NCBI RefSeq assembly: GCF_900105945.1
Contig: NZ_FNSO01000004.1
Coordinates: forward strand, 1,736,001-1,800,000
Length of the DNA: 64,000 nt
From: Amycolatopsis tolypomycina
Lineage (GTDB): Bacteria; Actinomycetota; Actinomycetes; Mycobacteriales; Pseudonocardiaceae
Direction: 5' to 3'
Each line of letters begins with the position of its first letter. Position 1 is the first letter of the stretch. Shown here piece after piece: positions 9,112-16,879 of this stretch. Position numbers and translations under genes: made by a program. The notes under the pieces are model-generated. The model had not been told where the DNA came from and did no database searches. It worked only from the letters and a program-made list of their open reading frames with translations.

Positions 9112-9404
9112 GCCCGGAACTGTCGAAACGCATCGACAATGCCGCATTGCGCGGGCTCGCCCGGTGGTGTGCGAAAACGCTTCCCGATTCGACGAAATCG
9201 AAACCGTCGGCCAGATCGAATTCATCGAAGTATTGTGGTTCGCGCTCCGATCGATGCTGGTCGAATGCGGGTAAATCACACACCGTATCTTGACCGGTGC
9301 GGAATCATCCTGCGATAGTCGTCCCACTCCCGTTTCTGCCGCACCGGCGGCGAATAACCCGTCGAAACGATTCGACACCGAGTCAACCGGGAAAGGACGA
9401 ACCC
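9112..9404. promoter_or_regulatory. Regulatory spacer before the GH12 gene with TCGA-rich inverted repeats
   Basis: 293 bp without a gene and visibly more A/T-rich than its surroundings. Two inverted repeats resemble LacI-type operators: tgtcgaaacgcatcgaca (9121-9138, 6-bp arms) and gtcgaaacgattcgac (9361-9376, 6-bp arms with 4-bp centre). The second is 28 bp before the GH12 start, where a repressor would block transcription. No clear -35/-10 pair could be fixed. Confidence 0.55.
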
Positions 9405-10100
9405 ATGCACAACGTTGTGCGTTCCCTGCTCGTCTCGCTGACCGCGGCCGCCGTGGTGGCGGCCGGCTTCGGCCAGGTGGCCGAAGCTGCCACCTGGTCG
9501 TCGTCGGACAAATGGGGGACCTGGTCCAACGGCGGGTACACCGTCCGCAACGACGTCTGGGGCAGCGGCGCCGGCCCGCAGTCGATCTGGGCGAACTCCT
9601 ACAGCAACTGGGGCGTGTGGGCGGACCACCCGAACACCGGCGGGATCAAGTCGTACCCGCACTCGGCGAAGAACGTCGGCCGCACGCTCAGTTCGCTGCG
9701 GCAGGTGTCCAGCAGCTTCAACGTGAGCCGCCCGGGCAGCGGCGCCTACGAGACGGCCTATGACATCTGGGCGAACAACAACGCCTACGAAATCATGTTG
9801 TGGGTCAACAAGCAGGGCGCGGTCGGCCCGCTGGGCACCAAGCAGACGACGGCGAGCGTCGGCGGGCACACCTGGGACGTCTACAAGGGATCGAACGGTT
9901 CGAACGCGGTGTTCTCCTTCCTGCGCACCTCGAACACCAACGCCGGCACGGTCGACATCCTCGCGGTCATGAACTGGATCAAGGCCCGCGGCTGGTTCGG
10001 CGACGTGACCCTCGGCGAGGTGCAGTTCGGCTTCGAAATCACGTCGTCTTCGGGCGGGCTGAACTTCACGTCCAACAGTTACTCCGTCACCTCGTCCTGA
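9405..10100 (+). CDS. Secreted GH12 endoglucanase/xyloglucanase
   Basis: 231 aa. Signal peptide (1-29, cut at AEA-ATW), then a single GH12 jelly-roll. The nucleophile is E129 in AYEIMLWVN and the acid/base is E211 in FGFEIT, both in family-typical strands. There is no carbohydrate-binding module. GH12 enzymes cut beta-1,4-glucan or xyloglucan internally. With fucosidases, galactosidases and arabinofuranosidase nearby, xyloglucan is a reasonable target, but this is inference. RBS gaaaggacg is 7 bases before the ATG. Confidence 0.93.
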   Translation: MHNVVRSLLVSLTAAAVVAAGFGQVAEAATWSSSDKWGTWSNGGYTVRNDVWGSGAGPQSIWANSYSNWGVWADHPNTGGIKSYPHSAKNVGRTLSSLRQVSSSFNVSRPGSGAYETAYDIWANNNAYEIMLWVNKQGAVGPLGTKQTTASVGGHTWDVYKGSNGSNAVFSFLRTSNTNAGTVDILAVMNWIKARGWFGDVTLGEVQFGFEITSSSGGLNFTSNSYSVTSS

Positions 10101-10118
10101 TCGGCGCCGCACCCGGCC

Positions 10119-10162
10119 TCCCCCGCTCCTCGTCCCAGCCGACCGCGGCGAGGAGCGGGGGA
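10119..10162 (+). terminator. Terminator after the GH12 gene
   Basis: 14-bp perfect stem (10119-10132 and 10149-10162) with a 16-nt loop, 19 bases after the stop codon. Confidence 0.75.
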
Positions 10163-10332
10163 CACCACCCGGATTTTCCGGATTCGCCCGCCACGACCGA
10201 TTTCTTTCCCGTGTTCGTGGGGAAAATCCCTGAGTGCGGGTTCCGCGCCCGGTCACGGCTCCCTGGTGGCCGGGTGACGATGCCACGATCACCCCCCGGC
10301 GGGCGAGGGCCGAGCCCGGGTGAGGAGTGGCG

Positions 10333-11274
10333 ATGAGTGTCATGGACGTGGACACGCCGGGGGAGACCCGAGCCGATGAGCCGCTGCGCGCGCTGCTCCG
10401 GGAGGTCGCGAACGGGCCGGCCGCGGGCCGCGAGCGGCGGATCCGCGAGGCGGCGAGGCGGGCCGCGAAGGCCGGTGTCCCCGAAGGTGTGCTGACGTCC
10501 GCGGCCGGCCGCCTGGCCGAGGCGACCGGCGGCCCGCGGGCGTCGGCGAACCTGGTGCGCCTGGTGCTCGCCGGCTACCGGGCCGCGGTGCCGACGCGGC
10601 TGGAGCTGCTGCTCGACGGCCCGCCCGAACACCTGACCGCCCAGATCTACACCGTCGTCGTGGTCCGGGTCGTGCGCACGGACCGCACCGCGGCCCTGAT
10701 CGCCGGCCTCGACGGCCGCCCGGCGGCCGGCCACGAGCTGGTCGCCGGCCGGCTGCGCGACGACGCCGTGTTCCTGCTCCCCGGCAGCGGGGGAGCGCAG
10801 GCCGCGGCCCGGTTCGTCGCGGACGTCGAGCTCCGGCTGGGCCGGCCGGTGCACGCCGCGTTCGCCGGTGCCGGCCGGGAAGCCCTCCGGGCAGGCCACC
10901 GCGAGGCGGCGGACGTGCTCGACCTGGCGCTCGCCACGGGATGTCCTCCCGGCCTGCGCCGCGTGGACGACTTCCTCGTGGAGTACGCGGCCATGCGCGA
11001 CCCGCTGGTGGCCGCGAAGCTGGTGGCGGTCGTGCGCCCGCTCCTGGGCAGCGACCGGCTGTTCGAGACGCTGCGGGCGTTCGTGCGCTGCGGCCACAAC
11101 CGCGGGCGCACCGCCCGCGAACTGGGCGTGCACCGGACCACTGTGGACTACCGGATCCGCCGCATCGAGGAGATCACCGGCCACGACCCGGTGCACGGCC
11201 GGGGCAGCCAGGTGCTGGGCGTCGCCGCGACGCTGTTCGTGCTGCAGGAGGCCCGGCGCGGGGTAAGCGGGTGA
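10333..11274 (+). CDS. PucR/CdaR-type HTH transcriptional regulator
   Basis: 313 aa. The ATG at 10333 is preferred over the GTG at 10327 because gaggag ends 6 bases before the ATG. The C-terminal PucR-type HTH includes LRAFVRCGHNRGRTARELGVHRTTVDYRIRRI (split here: TARELGVHRTTVDYRIRRIE, about residues 255-275), the hallmark of PucR/CdaR regulators. The N-terminal 240 residues have no recognisable GAF domain. It lies alone between two hairpins; its target is not evident from context. Confidence 0.82.
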   Translation: MSVMDVDTPGETRADEPLRALLREVANGPAAGRERRIREAARRAAKAGVPEGVLTSAAGRLAEATGGPRASANLVRLVLAGYRAAVPTRLELLLDGPPEHLTAQIYTVVVVRVVRTDRTAALIAGLDGRPAAGHELVAGRLRDDAVFLLPGSGGAQAAARFVADVELRLGRPVHAAFAGAGREALRAGHREAADVLDLALATGCPPGLRRVDDFLVEYAAMRDPLVAAKLVAVVRPLLGSDRLFETLRAFVRCGHNRGRTARELGVHRTTVDYRIRRIEEITGHDPVHGRGSQVLGVAATLFVLQEARRGVSG

Positions 11275-11279
11275 TGCCG

Positions 11280-11298
11280 GTTCCGCTTTGTGCGGAAC
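11280..11298 (+). terminator. Small hairpin after the PucR-like gene
   Basis: gttccgc-tttgt-gcggaac: 7-bp stem and 5-nt loop, 6 bases after the stop codon. Another GC palindrome (ccgggcccgg) follows at about 11303. Confidence 0.55.
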
Positions 11299-11397
11299 GC
11301 GGCCGGGCCCGGCCGGACCCTATGCTGTGCGGTGATCGTCGGTTCGCACCTTGCGAAGCGAGTCGAGCCGGTGCGTGACCGAGGAGAAGGCGGATCG

Positions 11398-11784
11398 ATG
11401 GAACCGGGTGACGTGGCGCGGAAAGCACTGGCTTGCGTGCGGATCTTCAACGGCGCGGTCGGGTTGCTCGCGCCCGCCCGGATGGCGGCGAGCCTGGGGA
11501 GCGCGCCGGGGGAGGACCGGCGGTTCGGCTACCCCGCGCGCATGTTCGGCATTCGCACCCTGGTCCTCGGCGCGGATCTGCTGCTGCTGAAGGCGGACGA
11601 CCCGGGGGCCCGGCGAATCCTGCGGCAGGCGGTGCTGATCCACGCGACGGACACCGCGGCCGCCGCCTACGCCGGTGCGCGCGGAGAGCTGCCGGGCAAG
11701 GCGGCGAAGCTCACTGTCGCCATCTCCGCCGTCAACACCGTGCTGGCGGTGGTTTCGCTGGCGACCGCGAAGCCGCGCGGCTGA
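11398..11784 (+). CDS. Small hydrophobic protein, DUF4267-like
   Basis: 128 aa. ATG with gaggagaagg 5 bases upstream. Mostly small hydrophobic residues with three or four possible membrane helices (about 15-35, 50-65, 78-92, 103-122), like the short DUF4267-type membrane proteins of actinomycetes. Function unknown. It ends 7 bases before the convergent TetR gene. Confidence 0.65.
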   Translation: MEPGDVARKALACVRIFNGAVGLLAPARMAASLGSAPGEDRRFGYPARMFGIRTLVLGADLLLLKADDPGARRILRQAVLIHATDTAAAAYAGARGELPGKAAKLTVAISAVNTVLAVVSLATAKPRG

Positions 11785-11791
11785 CGCGGCT

Positions 11792-12388
11792 TCAGCCGCC
11801 GGCGCGCAGGGCGTCGACGATCAGGTCGAGCATCCGGCGGGGCCGCTCGGGGTCGCGCTCCTCCGAAGAGGGCACTGAGGGCACCGTGGACAGGAACACG
11901 CCGAGCAGGAGCAGCGTGACGTCCTCCGGGTCGGCGTCGGCGCGCAGGGTGCCCGCTTTCGCGCCCGCGTCGAGGATCGTCCCGATCGCGGCGACGATGC
12001 GCTGCCGGGTCGCCGGTGTCGCGATGCGGCCCGACGCGACGCTCGCGCGGAGGACGTCGGCCATCCCGCGCTTGGTCGCCACGAAGGCCGCGTAGCGGTC
12101 CATCCACGCGCGGAGGGCCTCTTCCGGCGCGAGGGTTTCGAGCAGGACCGGCGCGCTGGCGGTGACGTCGTCGAGTTCGGCGGCGTAGACGGCTTCGACG
12201 AGGGCCTCGCGGGTCGGGAAGTGCCGGTACAACGTCCCGATCCCGACGCCGGCCTCGCGGGCGACGGCTTCGAGCGCGACGGTGCCGTCATCGGCGGCGG
12301 CGAAGGCGGCGCGCGCGACTTCGACGAGTTTGTCCCGGTTGCGGCGCGCGTCGGAGCGCACCGGCCGGGCGGGGTCAGGAGAAGGCAA
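11792..12388 (-). CDS. TetR-family repressor (divergent from an aldo-keto reductase)
   Basis: 198 aa. N-terminal TetR HTH with AVAREAGVGIGTLYRHFPTR (about 41-60) and a ligand-binding C-terminal half. The start is the TTG at 12388, with ggagg 10 bases before it; a GTG nine codons in is an alternative. It is divergent from the aldo-keto reductase at 12484. Two near-identical inverted repeats in the gap (12388-12407 and 12426-12445) are likely its operators, the first covering its own translation start. The first three residues after the start (PSP) match those of the reductase, probably by chance. Confidence 0.9.
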   Translation of the reverse strand: MPSPDPARPVRSDARRNRDKLVEVARAAFAAADDGTVALEAVAREAGVGIGTLYRHFPTREALVEAVYAAELDDVTASAPVLLETLAPEEALRAWMDRYAAFVATKRGMADVLRASVASGRIATPATRQRIVAAIGTILDAGAKAGTLRADADPEDVTLLLLGVFLSTVPSVPSSEERDPERPRRMLDLIVDALRAGG

Positions 12389-12407
12389 AGCGGAGGCACC
12401 TCCGGTT
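12388..12407. promoter_or_regulatory. TetR operator copy 1
   Basis: aagcggaggcacctccggtt, with inverted arms cggagg/cctccg. It matches copy 2 (12426-12445) at 17 of 20 positions and overlaps the RBS and start codon of the TetR gene, fitting autorepression. Confidence 0.7.
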
Positions 12408-12422
12408 GTGCTACGGTCGAGG

Positions 12423-12446
12423 CGAAGCGGATGCTCCTCCGCTTCG
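12423..12446. promoter_or_regulatory. TetR operator copy 2
   Basis: 9-bp perfect arms (cgaagcgga/tccgcttcg) around a 6-bp centre, 37 bp before the aldo-keto reductase start. It shares 17 of 20 bases with copy 1. Confidence 0.72.
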
Positions 12447-12483
12447 TCATCACGGCCATCATCGCACGAGGACGGGGTCCCCC

Positions 12484-13377
12484 ATGCCTTCTCCCGCCAC
12501 CGGTCCGCTCGCCGGCCGCACCGTCTCCCGCATCGGCTACGGGGCGATGCAGCTCGAACGCCTGCACGACGACCCCGCGGCGGCCGTCGCCCTGCTGCGC
12601 CGCGCGGTCGAGCCCGGCGTCGGCCACGTCGACACGGCCCAGTTCTACGGCGACGGCTTCGTCAACGGCGTCATCCGCGAGGCCTTCGGATCCGCCGACG
12701 TCCTGATCGCCACCAAGGTCGGCGCCGTCCCCGACCCCGGCGGGCCGTTCCCGCTCCGCCTGGCGCAGCGACCGGAACAGCTGCGCGCCGGCGTCGAGGA
12801 CAACCTCCGGGCGCTCGGGCTCGACCGGCTCCCGCTGGTGAACCTGCGCCGGGCGGACCGGCGGCCCGGCCTGCTCGCCGAGGGGGACCAGCGCGTCGAC
12901 CTCGACGACCAGCTGGCGGTGCTCACGGCCCTGCGTGACGAGGGGAAGATCGGCGCGCTCGGGCTCAGCGCCGTCACGCTGGACGTCCTGCGCCGGGCGC
13001 TTCCGGCGGGGATCGCCTGCGTGCAGAACGCCTACAGCCTCGTCGGCCGCGACGACGAGGAGATGGTGGAGCTGTGTGTCGCGGAAGGCATCGCGTGGGT
13101 GCCGTTCTTCCCACTGGGCGGCGCGTTCCCCGGGCTGCCGAAGGTGACCGACGAGCCCGCCGTGCTGGCGGCCGCACGGGCGCTGGGCCGGACGCCGGCG
13201 CAGGTCGGGCTGGCCTGGCTGCTGCACCGGGCCCCGAACGTGCACCTCATCCCGGGGACCGCGAGCGTGGCGCACCTGGAGGCCAACCTGGCCGCGGCGG
13301 ACATCGCGTTCGACGCCGCGACGCTGGCCGCGCTGGACGCGATTCCGGCTCGGCCGGTGGAGGGCATCCTGGGGTGA
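12484..13377 (+). CDS. Aldo/keto reductase
   Basis: 297 aa, (beta/alpha)8 NADPH-dependent oxidoreductase. Catalytic Asp and Tyr lie in HVDTAQFYG, Lys in IATKVG. The usual catalytic His position reads VNLRR, as in a subset of pyridoxal/pyridoxine-reductase-like actinobacterial AKRs. The C-terminal NADPH-binding segment is HLIPGTASVAHLEANLAA. ATG with gacggggtcccc upstream (weak RBS). It is divergent from its probable TetR repressor. The substrate is unknown; context suggests an induced aldehyde- or quinone-type response rather than sugar metabolism. Confidence 0.88.
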   Translation: MPSPATGPLAGRTVSRIGYGAMQLERLHDDPAAAVALLRRAVEPGVGHVDTAQFYGDGFVNGVIREAFGSADVLIATKVGAVPDPGGPFPLRLAQRPEQLRAGVEDNLRALGLDRLPLVNLRRADRRPGLLAEGDQRVDLDDQLAVLTALRDEGKIGALGLSAVTLDVLRRALPAGIACVQNAYSLVGRDDEEMVELCVAEGIAWVPFFPLGGAFPGLPKVTDEPAVLAAARALGRTPAQVGLAWLLHRAPNVHLIPGTASVAHLEANLAAADIAFDAATLAALDAIPARPVEGILG

Positions 13378-13436
13378 CAACGTGGCCGGACGGTGGCCGA
13401 CCGACTGGATCACGACACCCGGCGTACGTTGGCAGC

Positions 13437-14384
13437 ATGTACACGGTTGCGGTGCTGGCCCTCGACGACGTCATCGCGTTCGACCTGGCCACCCCGGTCG
13501 AAACGCTCGGGCGGGCCCGGCTGCCGGACGGCCGCGGGGGCTACCGGATCGTCGTCGCGGGGCCCGATCCGGTGGTCGGAGCCGGTCCCGTGCGGCTGCA
13601 GGTCGACACCCGGCTCGACGAGGTGGCGCACGCCGACCTCGTGGTCGTCCCCGGGCGGAACGCCCCCCACCGGCCGGTCCCGGACGGCGTGGCGGAGTTC
13701 CTGCGGGCCGCGGTGGCGCGGGGGACGCGGGTCGCGTCGATCTGCGTCGGCGCGTTCACCCTCGCCGCGGCCGGGCTGCTCGACGGGCGGCGAGCCACCA
13801 CGCACTGGCTCGCCACCGACGAGCTGGCCCGGCGGTTCCCGGCCGTCGAGGTCGACCCGGACGCGCTCTACGTCGACAATGGCCAGATCCTGACGTCCGC
13901 CGGCGCGTCGGCCGGGTTGGACATGTGCCTGCACATCGTGGAGCGCGACTACGGCGCCGCGGTCGCCGCCGATGCCGCGCGCCTGGCCGTGGCGCCGCTG
14001 CAGCGCACCGGTGGGCAGGGCCAGTACATCCTCCGCAACCGCCCGACGTACCAGACCGCGACGCTGGAGAAGGCGCTGCGGTGGATCGAGGAGAACGCCC
14101 ACCGCCCGCTCACCCTGGCCGAAATCGCCGACGCGGCGGGCATGAGCCCCCGGACGCTGACGCGGCACTTCCACGCCGAGACCGGGCAGAGCCCGATCCA
14201 GTGGCTGACCGGGGTGCGCATCCGGCACGCCCAGGAGCTGCTGGAGCTGACCGACCACACGATCGACCGCATCGCCGGCCAGGTCGGCTTCCCGTCGCCC
14301 AGCAACTTCCGCGTGCAGTTCGCCCAGACCGTGCGGGTCAGCCCGAGTGCGTACCGGAAGACGTTCCGGCGGGAACGTCGATGA
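13437..14384 (+). CDS. GlxA-family AraC-type transcriptional regulator
   Basis: 315 aa. DJ-1/PfpI-like N-terminal domain (1-190) containing ASICVGAFTLAAAGLLDGRR, whose Cys is the GlxA nucleophile-elbow position. The C-terminal AraC double HTH (about 210-310) includes ADAAGMSPRTLTRHFHAETG and IAGQVGFPSPSNFRVQF. The 3' end overlaps the convergent VOC gene by 47 bases. Effector unknown. Confidence 0.92.
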   Translation: MYTVAVLALDDVIAFDLATPVETLGRARLPDGRGGYRIVVAGPDPVVGAGPVRLQVDTRLDEVAHADLVVVPGRNAPHRPVPDGVAEFLRAAVARGTRVASICVGAFTLAAAGLLDGRRATTHWLATDELARRFPAVEVDPDALYVDNGQILTSAGASAGLDMCLHIVERDYGAAVAADAARLAVAPLQRTGGQGQYILRNRPTYQTATLEKALRWIEENAHRPLTLAEIADAAGMSPRTLTRHFHAETGQSPIQWLTGVRIRHAQELLELTDHTIDRIAGQVGFPSPSNFRVQFAQTVRVSPSAYRKTFRRERR

Positions 14385-14814
14385 TCCAGGTGACGCCGAA
14401 GCGGTCGGTCACCATCCCGAACGCCGGCGCCCACGGGACCGGGCCGAACTCCTCGATGACGGTCCCGCCGTCGGCGAGTCCTTTCCACACCGGGGAGACG
14501 TCCTCGACGGTCGTCCCGCGGACGGACAGGAAGAACCGCTCCTCGGTGATCGTCGTGCCGTTCTCGCGGCGGGTGGTGGGTGCGGCCGGCGCCGGCCCGG
14601 AGGTGCCCGGGACGTCGTAGGCCATGACGACGAAGCCGTTGTCCGCGGTGACCTGGCCGAACACCACCTTGCCCGCGTCCGGCAGCCCGGCGGGCATCCC
14701 GAAGTCGCCGTAGGTGACGATCGTGGCCCGGCCGCCGAAGACCGACGCGTAGAACTCGAGGGCCGCGCGGGCCTGTCCGGTGAAGTTGAGGTGGGCGGCA
14801 GCGGTGAGCGACAT
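14338..14814 (-). CDS. VOC-family (PhnB/glyoxalase-like) protein
   Basis: 158 aa. Single vicinal-oxygen-chelate domain of the PhnB/YjdN type, with LNFTGQARAALEFYASVFGG at the N-terminus and FGMVTDRFGVTWIID at the end. It is cytosolic, often dimeric, with no defined substrate. It is divergent from the WYL regulator at 14898, a common pairing in which the regulator controls the VOC gene. Its 3' end runs 47 bases into the GlxA-type gene, giving convergent overlapping tails. Confidence 0.88.
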   Translation of the reverse strand: MSLTAAAHLNFTGQARAALEFYASVFGGRATIVTYGDFGMPAGLPDAGKVVFGQVTADNGFVVMAYDVPGTSGPAPAAPTTRRENGTTITEERFFLSVRGTTVEDVSPVWKGLADGGTVIEEFGPVPWAPAFGMVTDRFGVTWIIDVPAGTSSGTHSG

Positions 14815-14897
14815 GCTTGGTCCTTTTCTCGGGGTGCTCCGACGAGAGCCAGCTTGTCCGCAGTAGCGGTCAGGGAACGTCCGCTTCTCGTGGCAGC

Positions 14898-15935
14898 ATG
14901 CAAGTCATGCCGGTCGCTTCCTCGACGGCGACCTCGGGTCGCCTGCTCTCGCTGCTGTCCCTGCTGCAGGTGCGCCGGGACTGGCCGGGCGCGCTGCTGG
15001 CCGGCCGGCTCGGTGTCAGCGAGCGGACCGTGCGCCGCGACGTCGACCGGCTGCGTGAGCTCGGGTATTCCATCCAGGCGGTCAAAGGCCCCGAGGGCGG
15101 CTACCGGCTCGAACCCGGGATCAAGCTGCCGCCGCTGCTGTTCGACGAAGAGCAGGCGGTCGCGCTCGCCGTGGCGCTGCGGAGCGCCGCCGGGACCGGC
15201 GCGGGCATCGAAGAGGCCGCCGTGCGGGCGCTGGACACGGTGCGGCAGGTGCTGCCCACGCGGCTGCGGCAGCGCGTCGACGTGCTGGAGATCGCCGCGG
15301 CCGGTGGCACCCCCGTCCAGGTGGACCCGGAAATCCTGCTCGCGCTGAGCGCGGCGATCCGGGCCACCGAGGAGGTGCGGTTCGACTACGCGGCACCGTC
15401 GCGGCCGGCGGACGCCGAGCCGCGGCGCCTGCAGCCGCACCACCTCCTCGTCCGAAGTGGACGGTGGTACCTCGTCGGGTGGGAGGCCCGCCGGCCGGAC
15501 TGGCGGACCTACCGCGTCGACCGGATGACGCTGCGGGTGCCGAACGGCCCGCGGTTCACCCCGCGCGAGGTGCCGGGTGGTGACGTGGCGGCGTTCCTTT
15601 CGGCGCGGTTCAAGGGTTCCGAGACCGACACCTGGCCGTGCCGGGGCGAGGTGATCCTCGGCTTACCGGTGACCGACGTGGCGCCGTTCGCCGGTGACGG
15701 CGTCGCCGAGGAAGCCACGCCCGGCAAGACCCGGCTGCGGACCGGATCCTGGTCGTGGGCGGCGCTCGCCGCCGGCCTGCTGCGGTTCGACTGCGAGATC
15801 GACGTCATGGGCCCACCGGAACTGCGGGCGGCCTTCGCCGAGCTGGCGGGGCGGGCCACCCGGGCGGCGGACGGCGGCGGTGCGCCGGCGGCGAAGAGCC
15901 GGCCGAAGATCCTCGACGCCGAGGCTGCTCGGTGA
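14898..15935 (+). CDS. HTH/WYL-domain transcriptional regulator (YafY type)
   Basis: 345 aa. N-terminal winged HTH (LAGRLGVSERTVRRDVDRLR, about residues 34-53) followed by a WYL domain (RFDYAAPS...HHLLVRSGRWYLVGWE...TYRVDRM) and a C-terminal WCX extension. Two ATG codons nine bases apart (14898, 14907) are both possible; neither has a strong RBS, so the message may be leaderless. It is divergent from the VOC gene, its likely target. The last 130 bases are antisense to a possible small ORF on the other strand. Confidence 0.9.
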   Translation: MQVMPVASSTATSGRLLSLLSLLQVRRDWPGALLAGRLGVSERTVRRDVDRLRELGYSIQAVKGPEGGYRLEPGIKLPPLLFDEEQAVALAVALRSAAGTGAGIEEAAVRALDTVRQVLPTRLRQRVDVLEIAAAGGTPVQVDPEILLALSAAIRATEEVRFDYAAPSRPADAEPRRLQPHHLLVRSGRWYLVGWEARRPDWRTYRVDRMTLRVPNGPRFTPREVPGGDVAAFLSARFKGSETDTWPCRGEVILGLPVTDVAPFAGDGVAEEATPGKTRLRTGSWSWAALAAGLLRFDCEIDVMGPPELRAAFAELAGRATRAADGGGAPAAKSRPKILDAEAAR

Positions 15936-16119
15936 ACGTCGGGATGCCGGGGACCTCCGGCGCTCGAACCCCCGGGTCGCCGAGGTGGCGGCCGTCGTTG
16001 TCGGCCGGCAGCACGATTCCGTGGGCCTGCAACGTGTCCAGCGCGTACTCGGCTTCCGCGAGCGCACCGTCCACATCGGGCAGGGTGCGCGGGGTGTCGA
16101 CGCGGTGGGCGCGGCTCAT
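15805..16119 (-). CDS. Possible small protein coupled to the TetR gene
   Basis: 104 aa. Its ATG overlaps the stop of the upstream TetR gene as ATGA, which argues for translational coupling. The first about 65 residues (ALAEAEYALDTLQAHGIVLP and the PADNDGRHLGDPG segment) look like normal protein. The last about 40 are Pro/Arg-rich and lie antisense to the WYL gene, so they look like read-through of a degraded end. No known domain. It could be a truncated gene. Confidence 0.4.
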   Translation of the reverse strand: MSRAHRVDTPRTLPDVDGALAEAEYALDTLQAHGIVLPADNDGRHLGDPGVRAPEVPGIPTFTEQPRRRGSSAGSSPPAHRRRPPPGWPAPPARRRPPAVPVGP

Positions 16120-16769
16120 GCCCGCTCCTCGACGGGGGCGGTCAATGCGGCGAACAACCGGGGGAGCACTTCGGTGAGGTACGGGCTGTCGGCGGTGTCC
16201 GTCAGTTCGTCGAGGATCGCCCGCTCCAGCATGGTTTCGTAGAGCGCGATGAGCGTGATGACGGCGTCGCGCGGCTCGACGGTCAGCCGCATCCGGAGCC
16301 GGTCCAGCAGGAGGGGCAGGATCGCGGCGAGCGCGTCGTGGAACTCGCGCTCGGCCGCCGCGGTCGAGGCCCGCAGTTCCGGCTGCCGCAACGCCTGCGC
16401 GCGGAACTCGGCGTTGAGCAGGTACCACGTCTCGTCCGCGGCCGGCGACTCGACGAACAGCGTGCCCGCTTGGCGCAGGACCTGCGTGACGGCTTCGGGA
16501 TCGCCGGGATCGACCCCGGCGACGGCCGCCTCGACCGCGGCCCGCAGCCGGTCGGCGCGCTCGGCCATCTGCGTCCGGTAGACGGCCAGGAACAGCTCTT
16601 CCTTGCTGGCGAAGTTCGAGTAGAACGCCCCGCGGGTGAACCCCGCACGCTCGCAGATCAGCTCGACCGGCGCGTCGCGGATGCCCAGTTCGGCGAAGAC
16701 GTCGTAGGCGGCCGCCACCACCCGGCGCTGCGTCTCGGCGCGCCGCCGCGTCACCGGTCTGCTGGTCAT
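16116..16769 (-). CDS. TetR-family repressor of the MMPL/YhgE export locus
   Basis: 217 aa. The HTH includes ELICERAGFTRGAFYSNFAS (about residues 37-56), followed by a long all-helical ligand-binding domain. It is divergent from the MMPL gene. Two similar operator-like sites (16827-16841 and 16845-16860) sit in the gap next to the MMPL start. It probably derepresses export of a hydrophobic compound. Its stop overlaps the start of a small downstream ORF. Confidence 0.9.
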   Translation of the reverse strand: MTSRPVTRRRAETQRRVVAAAYDVFAELGIRDAPVELICERAGFTRGAFYSNFASKEELFLAVYRTQMAERADRLRAAVEAAVAGVDPGDPEAVTQVLRQAGTLFVESPAADETWYLLNAEFRAQALRQPELRASTAAAEREFHDALAAILPLLLDRLRMRLTVEPRDAVITLIALYETMLERAILDELTDTADSPYLTEVLPRLFAALTAPVEERA

Positions 16770-16826
16770 GCCGCCCCCTCGCCGTAGTTGAGATCACCCG
16801 TTCGGGGTCTTGATGCGCTGTGCATC

Positions 16827-16860
16827 GGATACACCGTGCATTACGATACACGATGTATCC
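16827..16860. promoter_or_regulatory. Tandem TetR operator sites before the MMPL gene
   Basis: Site 1 ggatacaccgtgcat (16827-16841) and, on the opposite strand, site 2 ggatacatcgtgtatc (16845-16860) agree at 13 of the first 15 bases. Site 2 is itself an inverted repeat (gataca-cga-tgtatc). They lie 20-53 bp before the MMPL GTG. Confidence 0.7.
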
Positions 16861-16879
16861 AACGCGAGGGAGTCCCGCT

